Part shown: in pieces, positions 9,284 through 18,029 of the stretch
How positions within the stretch are numbered: position 1 is the first letter of the stretch
Layout of the letters: each line of letters starts with the position of its first letter
Source of the DNA: Litorivivens lipolytica
GTDB lineage: Bacteria > Pseudomonadota > Gammaproteobacteria > Pseudomonadales > Spongiibacteraceae
Direction of reading: 5' to 3'
NCBI RefSeq assembly: GCF_014191715.1
Contig: NZ_JACHWY010000002.1
Location: 434,001-498,000 of the forward strand
DNA length: 64,000 nt
Position numbers and translations under genes: made by a program
Notes under the pieces: model-generated
Seen by the model: the letters and a program-made list of their open reading frames with translations, nothing else
What the model was told of the DNA's origin: nothing
The model's database searches: none

Positions 9284-11426
9284 AATGAGCCACTCAGAAC
9301 TGGCGTTCCGCAGCCGCCAGCGCGCCATTATTGTGGCAGAGCGGCTTAAGCAGCCTCCCTGTTGGGGGCTGGATGCCGCACACTGCAGCTTTGATAGTCG
9401 CCACTGCGACACGATTTTGCGGGACGTGGTGGCACGAGTCCATAGCGGCCATGGTAATCTCGCCAAAGCGGAGTTACAAAACCGTCTAGCCCAGTCAATG
9501 GCTTTGCGCTTCTTCACAAGCCTCAAGGATGAGCAAAGCAGGAGCCGTATGGTTAATCACTTAGCCGCAGACCTGAGCGGCCATAACCGCGAATTGATAG
9601 CGCGCGCCAATGCAATATGCCGGGGAGAATTCGACCTGCTAGGTTATGCGGCGCTGTCATTTGGCGAGCCGATTGACTGGCATCTCGATCCGGTCGCAAT
9701 GCGCAAATCGCCTCTCGTTCACTGGAGCCGGATCGACCCACTATCCTATGAACAGGTAGGCGACAGCAAAGTGGTCTGGGAACTTAACCGTCATCAGTGG
9801 ATCCTCGATCTGGGCCAAGCTTATCTGGTCACCGGTGACACCCGCTACGCGGAGCAATTCTCTGAACTGATAGAAAGCTGGATCAAGGCTAACCCGCCCT
9901 GTTATGGCATCAACTGGTGCAGCGCGCTGGAAGCCTCCATGCGAATTATTTCCTGGTGCTGGGGACTTCAGCTATTTCGCGGAGCCGAGGCGCTGACAGC
10001 CGAGCTTTTCTATACCATGCTTGGTTTGATTCAGCGTCAGGCACGCTATATAGAACGCAATTACTCGCGCTATTTCTCACCCAACACCCATCTAACTGTC
10101 GAGGCACTGGGTCTTTTCTACGTTGGCACACTGCTACCGGAACTAGAGGGCGCTGATCGCTGGCGATCACTGGGACGGGAGACGCTCCTAGATCAGCTCA
10201 CAACACAGGTGCACCCTGACGGTGGCTATTTTGAGCAGTCGACGCGCTATCAATACTATACGGTTGAGATCTATCTGCACTTCCTTATCCTCGCGAGAAT
10301 CAATCAGGGGGAGTTGCCTGGTCTTGTAGAAAACAAGCTGAGAGACATGGTCAGCTTTTTACTGCAGTTGCGCCGTCCCGACGGTACATTGCCACAAATC
10401 GGCGATACGGACGGAGGCTGTCTGCTGCCCCTCGTTCGGCGGCACAGCGGCGATTATCGCGGGCTCTTCTCCACAGCATCGGTTCTGTTTCGCAACCGCT
10501 CATTTTCATGGGCTGCGGGCGAGCTCGCGCCGGAGGCTCTCTGGCTGCTGGGCGACGATGCGCAGGCGCCTCGCCCGCAACCACCAGCGCCGAGTCCTTT
10601 ACATTGCTTCAAGGACAGTGGCTACGCGGTTATGCGCAACAGCTGGGATTGCAAAGCACACCAGATGATTGTCGATTTCGGGCCACTCGGCTGCCCGGTG
10701 AGCAGCGGTCACGGCCACGCCGACCTGCTCAGCCTTCAATGCAGCTGTTGGGGCGAAAATTTTCTGGTCGATCCGGGTACCTACTGCTACACCGCCGACC
10801 CTGTCTGGCGCGATCATTTCCGCAGCAGTAACGCGCATAGCACCTTGATTATTGACGGCCAGAACCAGGCTATACCAAAAGCGGCCTTCTCCTGGCATAG
10901 CCGTCCTGAGGCGTGTCTGAATCAATGCCACGCCCTGCCTGAATACAGCATCGTCGATGCCAGCCATACGGCTTACGTAAATGCAGAGGCGCCCATAACG
11001 CACCGTCGCCGCGTCCTGTTTATTGAACAACGCTACTGGCTGGTGATAGATGATGTCATTGGGCTGGGCGAGCACGACATCGATCTTCGCTATCAGTTCG
11101 CGCCACTCTCCGTTGTGCAAACAGATAACTCCACCGTCTGCGCACAGGGCCTTAACAGTAAGTTACAACTGCGTGTTCTCGGCAGCTCCGAGACACACTG
11201 CGCCATCTTTACCGGCAGCGACTTCCCCCGGCTGGGCTGGTACTCGCAAAACTACGGGCAGCGAGTCCCCGCGCCGCTCGTCTCTTTCTCCTCCAACAGA
11301 AAACTGCCGCTGCGCCTGGCGACGCTGATCTACCCGTCGAATCCTGAGCCGCAGTTCTCGTTCGAGAAAGCAGTGCGTAAAGCAGAGACCCTGCTGGGCG
11401 GCTTGTCGCCAGTAGTGCAGAGCTAG
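9261..11426 (+). CDS. Heparinase II/III-like polysaccharide lyase family protein
   Basis: A 721-residue protein with an alpha-helical toroid N-terminal half and a C-terminal beta-rich Hepar_II_III domain. Signals are WELNRHQWILDLGQAYLVTGD, NTHLTVEALGLFYVG, GGYFEQSTRYQYYTVEIY, GHGHADLLSLQC (a likely catalytic/metal His region), FLVDPGTY and FRSSNAHSTLIIDGQNQ. Family members cleave uronic-acid polysaccharides or act in exopolysaccharide maturation. No convincing signal peptide is visible at the N-terminus, which is odd for a lyase acting on exported polymer. Such genes are common in this kind of locus, where the role is poorly defined. It overlaps the upstream glycosyltransferase by 23 bases. 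Confidence 0.82.
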   Translation: MKLQRILKMSHSELAFRSRQRAIIVAERLKQPPCWGLDAAHCSFDSRHCDTILRDVVARVHSGHGNLAKAELQNRLAQSMALRFFTSLKDEQSRSRMVNHLAADLSGHNRELIARANAICRGEFDLLGYAALSFGEPIDWHLDPVAMRKSPLVHWSRIDPLSYEQVGDSKVVWELNRHQWILDLGQAYLVTGDTRYAEQFSELIESWIKANPPCYGINWCSALEASMRIISWCWGLQLFRGAEALTAELFYTMLGLIQRQARYIERNYSRYFSPNTHLTVEALGLFYVGTLLPELEGADRWRSLGRETLLDQLTTQVHPDGGYFEQSTRYQYYTVEIYLHFLILARINQGELPGLVENKLRDMVSFLLQLRRPDGTLPQIGDTDGGCLLPLVRRHSGDYRGLFSTASVLFRNRSFSWAAGELAPEALWLLGDDAQAPRPQPPAPSPLHCFKDSGYAVMRNSWDCKAHQMIVDFGPLGCPVSSGHGHADLLSLQCSCWGENFLVDPGTYCYTADPVWRDHFRSSNAHSTLIIDGQNQAIPKAAFSWHSRPEACLNQCHALPEYSIVDASHTAYVNAEAPITHRRRVLFIEQRYWLVIDDVIGLGEHDIDLRYQFAPLSVVQTDNSTVCAQGLNSKLQLRVLGSSETHCAIFTGSDFPRLGWYSQNYGQRVPAPLVSFSSNRKLPLRLATLIYPSNPEPQFSFEKAVRKAETLLGGLSPVVQS

Positions 11427-11480
11427 GTCCTGGCTGCGGCAACTATCAGTTTTTACTGACCAAAAACCGGAAAGCAAACC

Positions 11481-13445
11481 ATGTGCGGAATTAGCGGCAT
11501 TGTCAGTTTTGATCCCAGCACCACGGTCGACGAGGGGCGTCTTCTGACCATGCGCGATAGCCTTATACATCGCGGGCCCGATGGCGCAGGCATCATGTGC
11601 CGCGGCCCTGTGGGTCTCGCTCATAGGCGTTTGTCGATCATCGATGTTGGTGGCGGGCATCAACCAATGGCTAACCCGACGCGGGACATGTGGATCACTT
11701 ACAACGGGGAACTCTACAACTTTCGCGCGCTGCGAAAAGAACTGTCGGCGAGAGGCTGCACCTTCGCGACCCAATCTGACACCGAGGTTGTTCTTCGCGC
11801 CTATGAAATCTTTGGGCCGGAATGTGTCGTGCGCCTTGAAGGCATGTTCGCATTCGCCGTCTGGGACAGCCAAAAACAAACACTGTTTCTCGCGCGAGAC
11901 CGGCTCGGAATCAAGCCGCTTTACTATTCCTTGTCAGACTCGGAGCTGGTCTTCGCATCAGAGATCAAAGCCATTCTGGCTGGTAGCTCCAGCCAACCAG
12001 CGTTGAATCGCGCCATACTACCCGAGTACTTCGCATCGCGTTATATCGCAGGCGAGGGCACATTCTTCGAGGGAATTAACAAGTTGCGTCCGGCCAGAAC
12101 GTTGACTTGGTCGCTTGCTACCGGCGCTGTTGAACATCAGTACTGGCACCCACCGTCGGTTAACGCTACAGGCCATTTACGCTATGAGGATTACCAGCAT
12201 GAGGTCCGCAAGGGTTTGGAAGAGGCCGTCGAAAGCCACCTGGTTAGCGATGTGCCGGTTGGGCTCTTCCTGTCCGGCGGTATCGACTCCACAATTCTGG
12301 CGGGCTTGATGGCGCCCAGAGTCAGCGGCCCCATAAAAACCTTCTCCATTGGTTTTGAGGATGCCTCTGCCAATGAGCTAGCTTACGCGCGGCTGGCGGC
12401 TGAAGCGGTGGAGGCAGAACACCGAGAGATAACGCTGTCGGCTGAGCAGTTCTTTGCCGAACTGCCCAGTCTGTTGTGGCACGAGGACGAACCGATTGCC
12501 TTCACCTCGAGTATTCCACTTCATATCGTGTCACGACTCGCCAGCAACCATGTCAAAGTGGTATTGACCGGCGAAGGTGCTGACGAACTCTTCCTGGGCT
12601 ATGGACACCGATACCGGACGACGATCTGGAATTGCCGGCTCGGGAAATTCTACAAAGGTATAACGCCTGCGGCCTTGAGGGAGGCAATCGCCGGGAAAGT
12701 CGAAACCCTTCCCCGCGCTTTGCGCCGCTACGCCGAGCGTTCCTTTCTGGCGCTCGATTGCTCTGCAAAAGGGCTGTTCTTCGACAATTTTTCCGTCTAT
12801 CGGCCCGAACACAGATCGCTGCTGTTCAGTGATAGCTGTATGGAACACGCCCGCGACATCTTTTCTCCACATCTCGCACATTACCGGGCTGCCGGAGACG
12901 ATGTGCTGGCCTCCATGAGCCGCGCCGACGTACAAACCTACCTCGTCGAGCTGCTGATGAAACAGGATCAGATGAGTATGGCGGCTTCACTGGAAAGCAG
13001 AGTCCCCTTTCTCGATCATCGTTTGGTCGAAAAGGTACTGGCGATTCCCGGTCGCTACCGGCTACGGGGCGGAAAAACCAAGGCTTTGCTGCGCGATGCG
13101 GTAAGGGACATCGTACCCCAGGAGATTATGAATCGTAGAAAAATGGGCTTCCCTGTGCCGATCCGCGCATGGCTGCGCGATCGCTACCGCTGGATTGTCG
13201 AGGATTTGGTGCTTGGTGAGCGTGCGCTGTCACGCGATCAATTTAACGCTGATTACGTAAAAGCGCTCGCTTACCGCCACTTCAATGGCTCGGAAGACAA
13301 CGCAGAGCGTTTGTGGATGCTTATCAACCTGGAAATCTGGCAGCGCATCTTTATCGATGGCGAGCCTGTTGAAAGCATCTACAGTCAACGCAGCCCTGCC
13401 GCATCGCCGCAGTCGGCAAGCACATCACAGTGGGTATCCGTATGA
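11481..13445 (+). CDS. Asparagine-synthase-like amidotransferase, second copy
   Basis: A 654-residue paralogue of the amidotransferase at 6159. Start MCGISGIVSFD has the Cys2 nucleophile and is preceded by CCGGAAAG. Conserved elements are RGPDGAG, RLSIIDVGGG, NGELYNF and ARDRLGIKP in the glutaminase half, and SGGIDST and GEGADELFLGYG in the synthetase half. Both halves look intact, so both copies are probably active. Two divergent copies in one operon point to two amidation targets. The stop overlaps the next start (ATGA), implying coupled translation with the following glycosyltransferase. Confidence 0.88.
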   Translation: MCGISGIVSFDPSTTVDEGRLLTMRDSLIHRGPDGAGIMCRGPVGLAHRRLSIIDVGGGHQPMANPTRDMWITYNGELYNFRALRKELSARGCTFATQSDTEVVLRAYEIFGPECVVRLEGMFAFAVWDSQKQTLFLARDRLGIKPLYYSLSDSELVFASEIKAILAGSSSQPALNRAILPEYFASRYIAGEGTFFEGINKLRPARTLTWSLATGAVEHQYWHPPSVNATGHLRYEDYQHEVRKGLEEAVESHLVSDVPVGLFLSGGIDSTILAGLMAPRVSGPIKTFSIGFEDASANELAYARLAAEAVEAEHREITLSAEQFFAELPSLLWHEDEPIAFTSSIPLHIVSRLASNHVKVVLTGEGADELFLGYGHRYRTTIWNCRLGKFYKGITPAALREAIAGKVETLPRALRRYAERSFLALDCSAKGLFFDNFSVYRPEHRSLLFSDSCMEHARDIFSPHLAHYRAAGDDVLASMSRADVQTYLVELLMKQDQMSMAASLESRVPFLDHRLVEKVLAIPGRYRLRGGKTKALLRDAVRDIVPQEIMNRRKMGFPVPIRAWLRDRYRWIVEDLVLGERALSRDQFNADYVKALAYRHFNGSEDNAERLWMLINLEIWQRIFIDGEPVESIYSQRSPAASPQSASTSQWVSV

Positions 13446-14797
13446 CAGGCAATATGCGCAACCTCGACGATGGCAATTCAGCCACTAGCGCCAACCAAAA
13501 CGCCGGCGACGAGTTGCACTCGAGCAGCCAAGCCAGGCTGAACATCCTGTGGTTGAAAGTCGGTGGACTGTGGCCACTGAATACCGGTGGTCGGCTGCGC
13601 AGCTTTTATCTGTTGCAGGCACTATCCCGGTGGCACAACGTCACGGTGGTTACTACCCATGGCCCCGCTGACGATCCTGAGGGTCTGAAAGCGCAGCTAG
13701 CCAACTGCCGGAAATTGCATTCTATTCCCTACTGCCCGGCAAAAAAGAACAGTGCCCGTTTTCTGTTCGCACTGGCTCGCTCGCTGCTATCAACACTGCC
13801 GGTAGATCTGTACAAAAACCGAATACCAGCAGTAAAAAAGATCGTTTCCCAGCTATTGGACAGTGATGCCTACGATATCTGCATTGCCGATTTTCTCGTG
13901 GCGATGCCCAATCTGCCACAGCAGCTGGATATCCCACTGCTGTTCTTCGAGCACAATGTGGAATACATGATCTGGCAACGGCTGGAAAAGGTTCAGTCCC
14001 GTGTTCTGACCCGCGTGCTGCTCGCTTTGGAATGGCGAAAAATGCGTCGTTATGAACTCCGGTGCTGCCGTAGAGCCGGCATGACGCTGGCGGTATCAAA
14101 GGATGATCAGGCCCTACTCAGCGAGGGCGCTCCGCAAGGCGACATCGTATCCATAGCGACTGGCGTGGATGTCGACTACTTCCAGCCGGACCGAACCGTG
14201 GTAGAGCTGCCCGCCGAGATTGTGTTCACCGGTTCAATGGATTGGCATCCCAATGAAGATGCCATGCTGTACTTTATTGATGCCATCTGGCCGCGCATTC
14301 TCCGCGAGGTACCGGAAGCCGCGACCACCATGGTTGGGCGCAACCCGAGTAGGAAACTGAGAGACGCGGCTGACGCGGTCGGTATTCGCCTCACCGGCAC
14401 CGTAGTGGATGTCAGGCCCTACATCGCAAAAGCGGCGGTCTATGTGGTGCCCCTGCGAGTGGGCGGCGGCACGCGGCTGAAAATCTACGAAGCCCTAGCG
14501 ATGGGCAAGGCGGTCGTCAGCACAACCATAGGCGCCGAAGGGCTCCCTCTGGTCGATGGCAATCACATCGCTATCGCCGATGATCCCGAAACCTTCGCCG
14601 CAACCACCGTCAACCTCATCCGCAATCAAGCCGCCCGCGAGAGCCTAGCCCTCAATGGTCGCGAACTGGTGGTTCAACAGTATTCATGGGAGCGGGTTGG
14701 AGCTGACTTCGAAGGCTATATCCGCGAATTGCTTGCTCGCGAGGCTTCTATTAGAAGAGGCCGCCGCGATTGTCCGGTGACAAGCGTCCCGCAATAA
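13442..14797 (+). CDS. Glycosyltransferase (GT4-like, exosortase-locus type)
   Basis: A 451-residue glycosyltransferase. ATG 13442 is chosen because it overlaps the previous stop by four bases; a GTG four codons upstream is the alternative. The N-terminal LKVGGLWPLNTGGRLRSFYL and C-terminal VVPLRVGGGTRLKIYEALAMG with GKAVVSTTIGAEGL are characteristic of a GT4 subgroup often found beside exosortase A genes. FFEHNVEYMIWQRL in the middle matches the same group. It is cytoplasmic with no membrane segment. Donor and acceptor are unknown. The next gene starts about 65 bases downstream. Confidence 0.87.
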   Translation: MTGNMRNLDDGNSATSANQNAGDELHSSSQARLNILWLKVGGLWPLNTGGRLRSFYLLQALSRWHNVTVVTTHGPADDPEGLKAQLANCRKLHSIPYCPAKKNSARFLFALARSLLSTLPVDLYKNRIPAVKKIVSQLLDSDAYDICIADFLVAMPNLPQQLDIPLLFFEHNVEYMIWQRLEKVQSRVLTRVLLALEWRKMRRYELRCCRRAGMTLAVSKDDQALLSEGAPQGDIVSIATGVDVDYFQPDRTVVELPAEIVFTGSMDWHPNEDAMLYFIDAIWPRILREVPEAATTMVGRNPSRKLRDAADAVGIRLTGTVVDVRPYIAKAAVYVVPLRVGGGTRLKIYEALAMGKAVVSTTIGAEGLPLVDGNHIAIADDPETFAATTVNLIRNQAARESLALNGRELVVQQYSWERVGADFEGYIRELLAREASIRRGRRDCPVTSVPQ

Positions 14798-14861
14798 AAA
14801 CTGTTCAACTTCCCCAGCCCAGCTCCCTGTGACAGTGCTCTATAACCAGGAGTCATACTCT

Positions 14862-16163
14862 ATGAAACATTCAATAAGCGTTTTTGGTCTCGGCTACGTC
14901 GGTTGCGTCAGCGCGGCCTGCTTTGCACGGGCCGGACATTCTGTAATCGGCGTAGATATCAACGACGAAAAAGTACGCTTGATCAACGAGGAACACACTT
15001 CTCCCATCGTCGAACCCGGGTTGGCTGACCTCATCGGTGCCATGACCGAAGCGGGAAGGTTAAAGGCGACCACCTCATGCACAGAAGCCATCAGCCAGAG
15101 TTCGATTGCTTTTATCTGTGTGGGCACACCGGGAGACCGACACGGCAAGCTGGACCTGAACGGATTGTCCAATGTCTGCCGGGAAATCGGTGAAGCACTG
15201 CAAGGGCTGGAGCGCGAATTTACCGTGGTGGTTCGCAGTACCGTGCTCCCCGGTACTGTCGAAAACACCGCGAAGAGAGCTCTGTTTGCGGGCGCAGGGC
15301 AGGCGGCCCGGCGCTGGCTTCGGGTCGCGGTAAACCCAGAATTTATCCGCGAAGGCACAGCACTGAGCGATTTCTTCAAGCCGCCGTTCACACTGGTCGG
15401 TTGCGACGAGGAGCCAACGGCGAATTTGCTGGAAGACATCTATTCGATGGTGCCCGCGCCCATCATTCGCACACAAATACCCACAGCGGAAACGGTCAAG
15501 TATGTCTCCAATGTTTTTCACGCACTTAAGATATGCTTCGCTAACGAAATTGGCGATGTGTGTGCCGGGCTGGGTGTTGACGCTCAGGAAGTGATGCGGA
15601 TATTTCGCCTCGATACCAAGCTGAATATCTCGGAAGCTTATCTCCGACCGGGATTCGCGTTCGGCGGTTCATGCCTGCCAAAGGACATCAAGGCACTGCT
15701 CTATGCCGCACATCACGCGGATGTAGCGCTACCCATGCTGGATGCCATTCTGCCGTCCAACAATGCCCAGATCAGCCGCGCGGTTGAAACCGTCATGGCG
15801 ACCGGAAAGAAACAGATTGGTGTTTTCGGTCTCGCATTCAAGCCTGACACGGACGATCTCAGGGAAAGCCCGATGGTCACACTGGTAGAAACGCTGCTCG
15901 GGAAGGGCTGCGATATACGCATCCTCGACCGTAACGTCGCCATCGCCAAGCTAACCGGTGCCAATCGCCGCTATATCGTTGAAGAAATCCCTCATATTTC
16001 CACCCTGATGTGTGATTCGGTAAACGCATTGCTCGATCACGCAGACGTGGTGGTCGTGAGTGATGCAAGTGAATCGCTCGACCTGATTCGCTCCGACCAG
16101 ATTGTGATCGACCTGACGCGGGGTGCAGTGGAAATACGCCCGGCCGTGAAGAAAGCAAGTTAG
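14862..16163 (+). CDS. Nucleotide-sugar 6-dehydrogenase, AlgD-like
   Basis: A 433-residue NAD-dependent dehydrogenase that oxidises a hexose C6 of a nucleotide sugar to the uronate. ATG 14862 follows an AGGAGT site; an upstream GTG at 14829 is less likely. Motifs are FGLGYVG (NAD binding, residues 8-14), SPIVEPGLADLI, NPEFIREGTALSDF and FGGSCLPKDIKAL with the catalytic Cys near 270. These segments match GDP-mannose dehydrogenase AlgD better, from memory, than typical UDP-glucose dehydrogenase, but the two families are close and UDP-glucose remains possible. It supplies a uronic acid donor to the surrounding polysaccharide pathway. Confidence 0.85.
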   Translation: MKHSISVFGLGYVGCVSAACFARAGHSVIGVDINDEKVRLINEEHTSPIVEPGLADLIGAMTEAGRLKATTSCTEAISQSSIAFICVGTPGDRHGKLDLNGLSNVCREIGEALQGLEREFTVVVRSTVLPGTVENTAKRALFAGAGQAARRWLRVAVNPEFIREGTALSDFFKPPFTLVGCDEEPTANLLEDIYSMVPAPIIRTQIPTAETVKYVSNVFHALKICFANEIGDVCAGLGVDAQEVMRIFRLDTKLNISEAYLRPGFAFGGSCLPKDIKALLYAAHHADVALPMLDAILPSNNAQISRAVETVMATGKKQIGVFGLAFKPDTDDLRESPMVTLVETLLGKGCDIRILDRNVAIAKLTGANRRYIVEEIPHISTLMCDSVNALLDHADVVVVSDASESLDLIRSDQIVIDLTRGAVEIRPAVKKAS

Positions 16164-16172
16164 GTTACCGCC

Positions 16173-17789
16173 GTGGCTAATCGCAATCATTCTCTGTTGC
16201 GACGCTTTGCCCTTGCGACCTGGACATTGGCTGCGCTCTCTCTGCTGGCCTCGCCTGTGCCAGATGCTGAGGCAAAGCGACCCGCTCTGCCAGAGCGGCA
16301 AGCTGCGACCACCGCGATTTCACCCGGAAACATTATCAAGCTCAGCGCCGGGCAGGATTTCCAGGACGCACTGAATACAGCGTCGCCCGGTGATGTCATC
16401 CTGCTCACCGCAGGTGCAACATTTTCCGGACCGTTTACGCTACCCGCAAAGCCCGGCACGGACGAAACAACATCGCGCTGGATTACCATACGCTCCAGTG
16501 CCAGCCCGCCGATGCTGCCCGAAGCCGGGCAACGGGTTTCGCCCGCTCACGCTGGCGCGATGGCAACACTGACGTCATCGCGCGGCGCCATAATCAGCAC
16601 ACAGCCCGGAGCACGTTTCTACCGTTTTATCGGTATAAAGTTCACGCCGGCATCGTCTTCTGACGGTGTTTGGCTGAAAGAGTTGGTCAGGCTCGACAAT
16701 CACACGCTATCCAGCCCCTGGCGCAACACAGTTCCGCAAGCCCGGCACTTTATATTTGAGCGCTGCTACTTTCACGGTGACGCTCGGGTAGGTACGCGCC
16801 GGGGGGTCGTTCTGAATGCAGGCAGCACCGCAATACTGGACTCCCATTTTTCCGACTTCAAAATACGCGGTGAGGATTCTCAGGCAATTGTTGGCTGGAA
16901 TGGCACCGGGCCCTACCTGATACGCAATAACTATCTCGAGGCCGCAGGCGAAAATATTATGTTTGGCGGTGGCGATCCTTCGGTCGAGAATCTTGTACCC
17001 AGTGATATTACGATCACAGGCAACCATCTGACGAAACCACTATCATGGCGGTCATCGGATCGCTGGACTATCAAGAACCTTCTGGAGCTTAAAAATGCGC
17101 GCCGGGTACTGATTCAGGGCAATCTACTGGAATACAACTGGCCACAGGCACAGAACGGATTTTCGGTACTGTTTACTGTGCGCAATCAGGATGGCAGTGC
17201 CCCCTGGTCGACGGTCGAAGACATTACCTTCAGCCACAATATCATTCGCCATGTCGCCAGCGGTATCAACATACTCGGGCACGATGATCACCACCCCAGT
17301 CAGCAGACCCGTCGGATTTTGATACACAACAATGTGTTTTACGATATCGGCGGCGACTGGGGTGAAGGCCGCCTGCTGCAGCTTCTTGAGGGCGCAGCCG
17401 ATATCTCATTTACACACAATACTGCGCTGGTTAGTGGCAATGTGCTTACCGCCGAGGGTCGCCCAAATCCGGACCTGATCTTCACGCGGAATATCGTCAG
17501 CCACAATGCCTATGGCATCGTCGGGCGCGATAAGTCTCCAGGAAGCGCGAGTCTGGCCTTCTACTTTCCGAATGCTCGCATCAACCGCAACATCTTCATT
17601 GGTGGATCAGCGCGGTTTTACCCCGGCGACAACTACTTTCCGAAAACGATCACTCGCGTTGGCTTTGCTGACCCCAAGTCACACGACTATCGCCTCGCGG
17701 AAACAGGAGTGCCGGATGCAGGTGCGTCAATTGCCGAGCTATGCGGGTTCATATCGAACGCCGACAAGCCGGTTTTCTGCGAACAATAA
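16173..17789 (+). CDS. Secreted right-handed parallel beta-helix protein
   Basis: A 538-residue exported protein that starts with GTG nine bases after the dehydrogenase stop. Residues 1-35 form a signal peptide (RRFALATWTLAALSLLASPVPDAEA). The rest shows repeated short strands with N- and I-rich turns (for example ITITGNHLTKP, RVLIQGNLLEYN, ISFTHNTALVSGN) typical of a parallel beta-helix. GQDFQDALNTASPGDVILL near the start is the usual N-cap. Folds of this type serve as polysaccharide lyases or C5 epimerases (PL6, AlgG-like). A periplasmic role in trimming or epimerising the uronate polymer is inferred, since no catalytic residues could be assigned. Confidence 0.8.
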   Translation: MANRNHSLLRRFALATWTLAALSLLASPVPDAEAKRPALPERQAATTAISPGNIIKLSAGQDFQDALNTASPGDVILLTAGATFSGPFTLPAKPGTDETTSRWITIRSSASPPMLPEAGQRVSPAHAGAMATLTSSRGAIISTQPGARFYRFIGIKFTPASSSDGVWLKELVRLDNHTLSSPWRNTVPQARHFIFERCYFHGDARVGTRRGVVLNAGSTAILDSHFSDFKIRGEDSQAIVGWNGTGPYLIRNNYLEAAGENIMFGGGDPSVENLVPSDITITGNHLTKPLSWRSSDRWTIKNLLELKNARRVLIQGNLLEYNWPQAQNGFSVLFTVRNQDGSAPWSTVEDITFSHNIIRHVASGINILGHDDHHPSQQTRRILIHNNVFYDIGGDWGEGRLLQLLEGAADISFTHNTALVSGNVLTAEGRPNPDLIFTRNIVSHNAYGIVGRDKSPGSASLAFYFPNARINRNIFIGGSARFYPGDNYFPKTITRVGFADPKSHDYRLAETGVPDAGASIAELCGFISNADKPVFCEQ

Positions 17790-17865
17790 ACGCTCGCTAC
17801 ATATTCTTGCGCTCGCAAGAGAAAACACTCCGGGTAATCGGAATCACTAGAGGAGGAATCATCTC

Positions 17866-17970
17866 ATGATGATCAAGTCCCTTTTATTGCTCATGGTATC
17901 ACTGGGTGCAGGCTACCTTGCTGTTGGAACCGACCTGCTAAATCAGGGCATGTGTTTAGTCAGTGGCTGA
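17866..17970 (+). CDS. Small hydrophobic peptide, 34 residues
   Basis: A short frame with an ideal ribosome site: GAGGAGGAAT ends about six bases before the ATG. The peptide MMIKSLLLLMVSLGAGYLAV plus 14 more residues has one hydrophobic helix (about 4-20) after a lysine and a short polar tail. Such a site is stronger than those of most neighbouring genes. Its stop overlaps an ATG (TGATG at 17968-17972) that is in frame with the following GT2 gene, suggesting coupling. No family is recognised. It could be a membrane co-factor of the polysaccharide machinery or a translated leader peptide. Confidence 0.6.
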   Translation: MMIKSLLLLMVSLGAGYLAVGTDLLNQGMCLVSG

Positions 17971-18029
17971 TGTGCGAGGGGCGCTATCGGCGCCAACCCT
18001 TTTTTCTCACTTGCTCTGCAGGCAACGCG

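Noticed and set aside
11163-11879. A 238-residue minus-strand open frame spanning the heparinase/amidotransferase junction
   Set aside because: It lies antisense to two conserved genes, with no ribosome site or recognisable motif.
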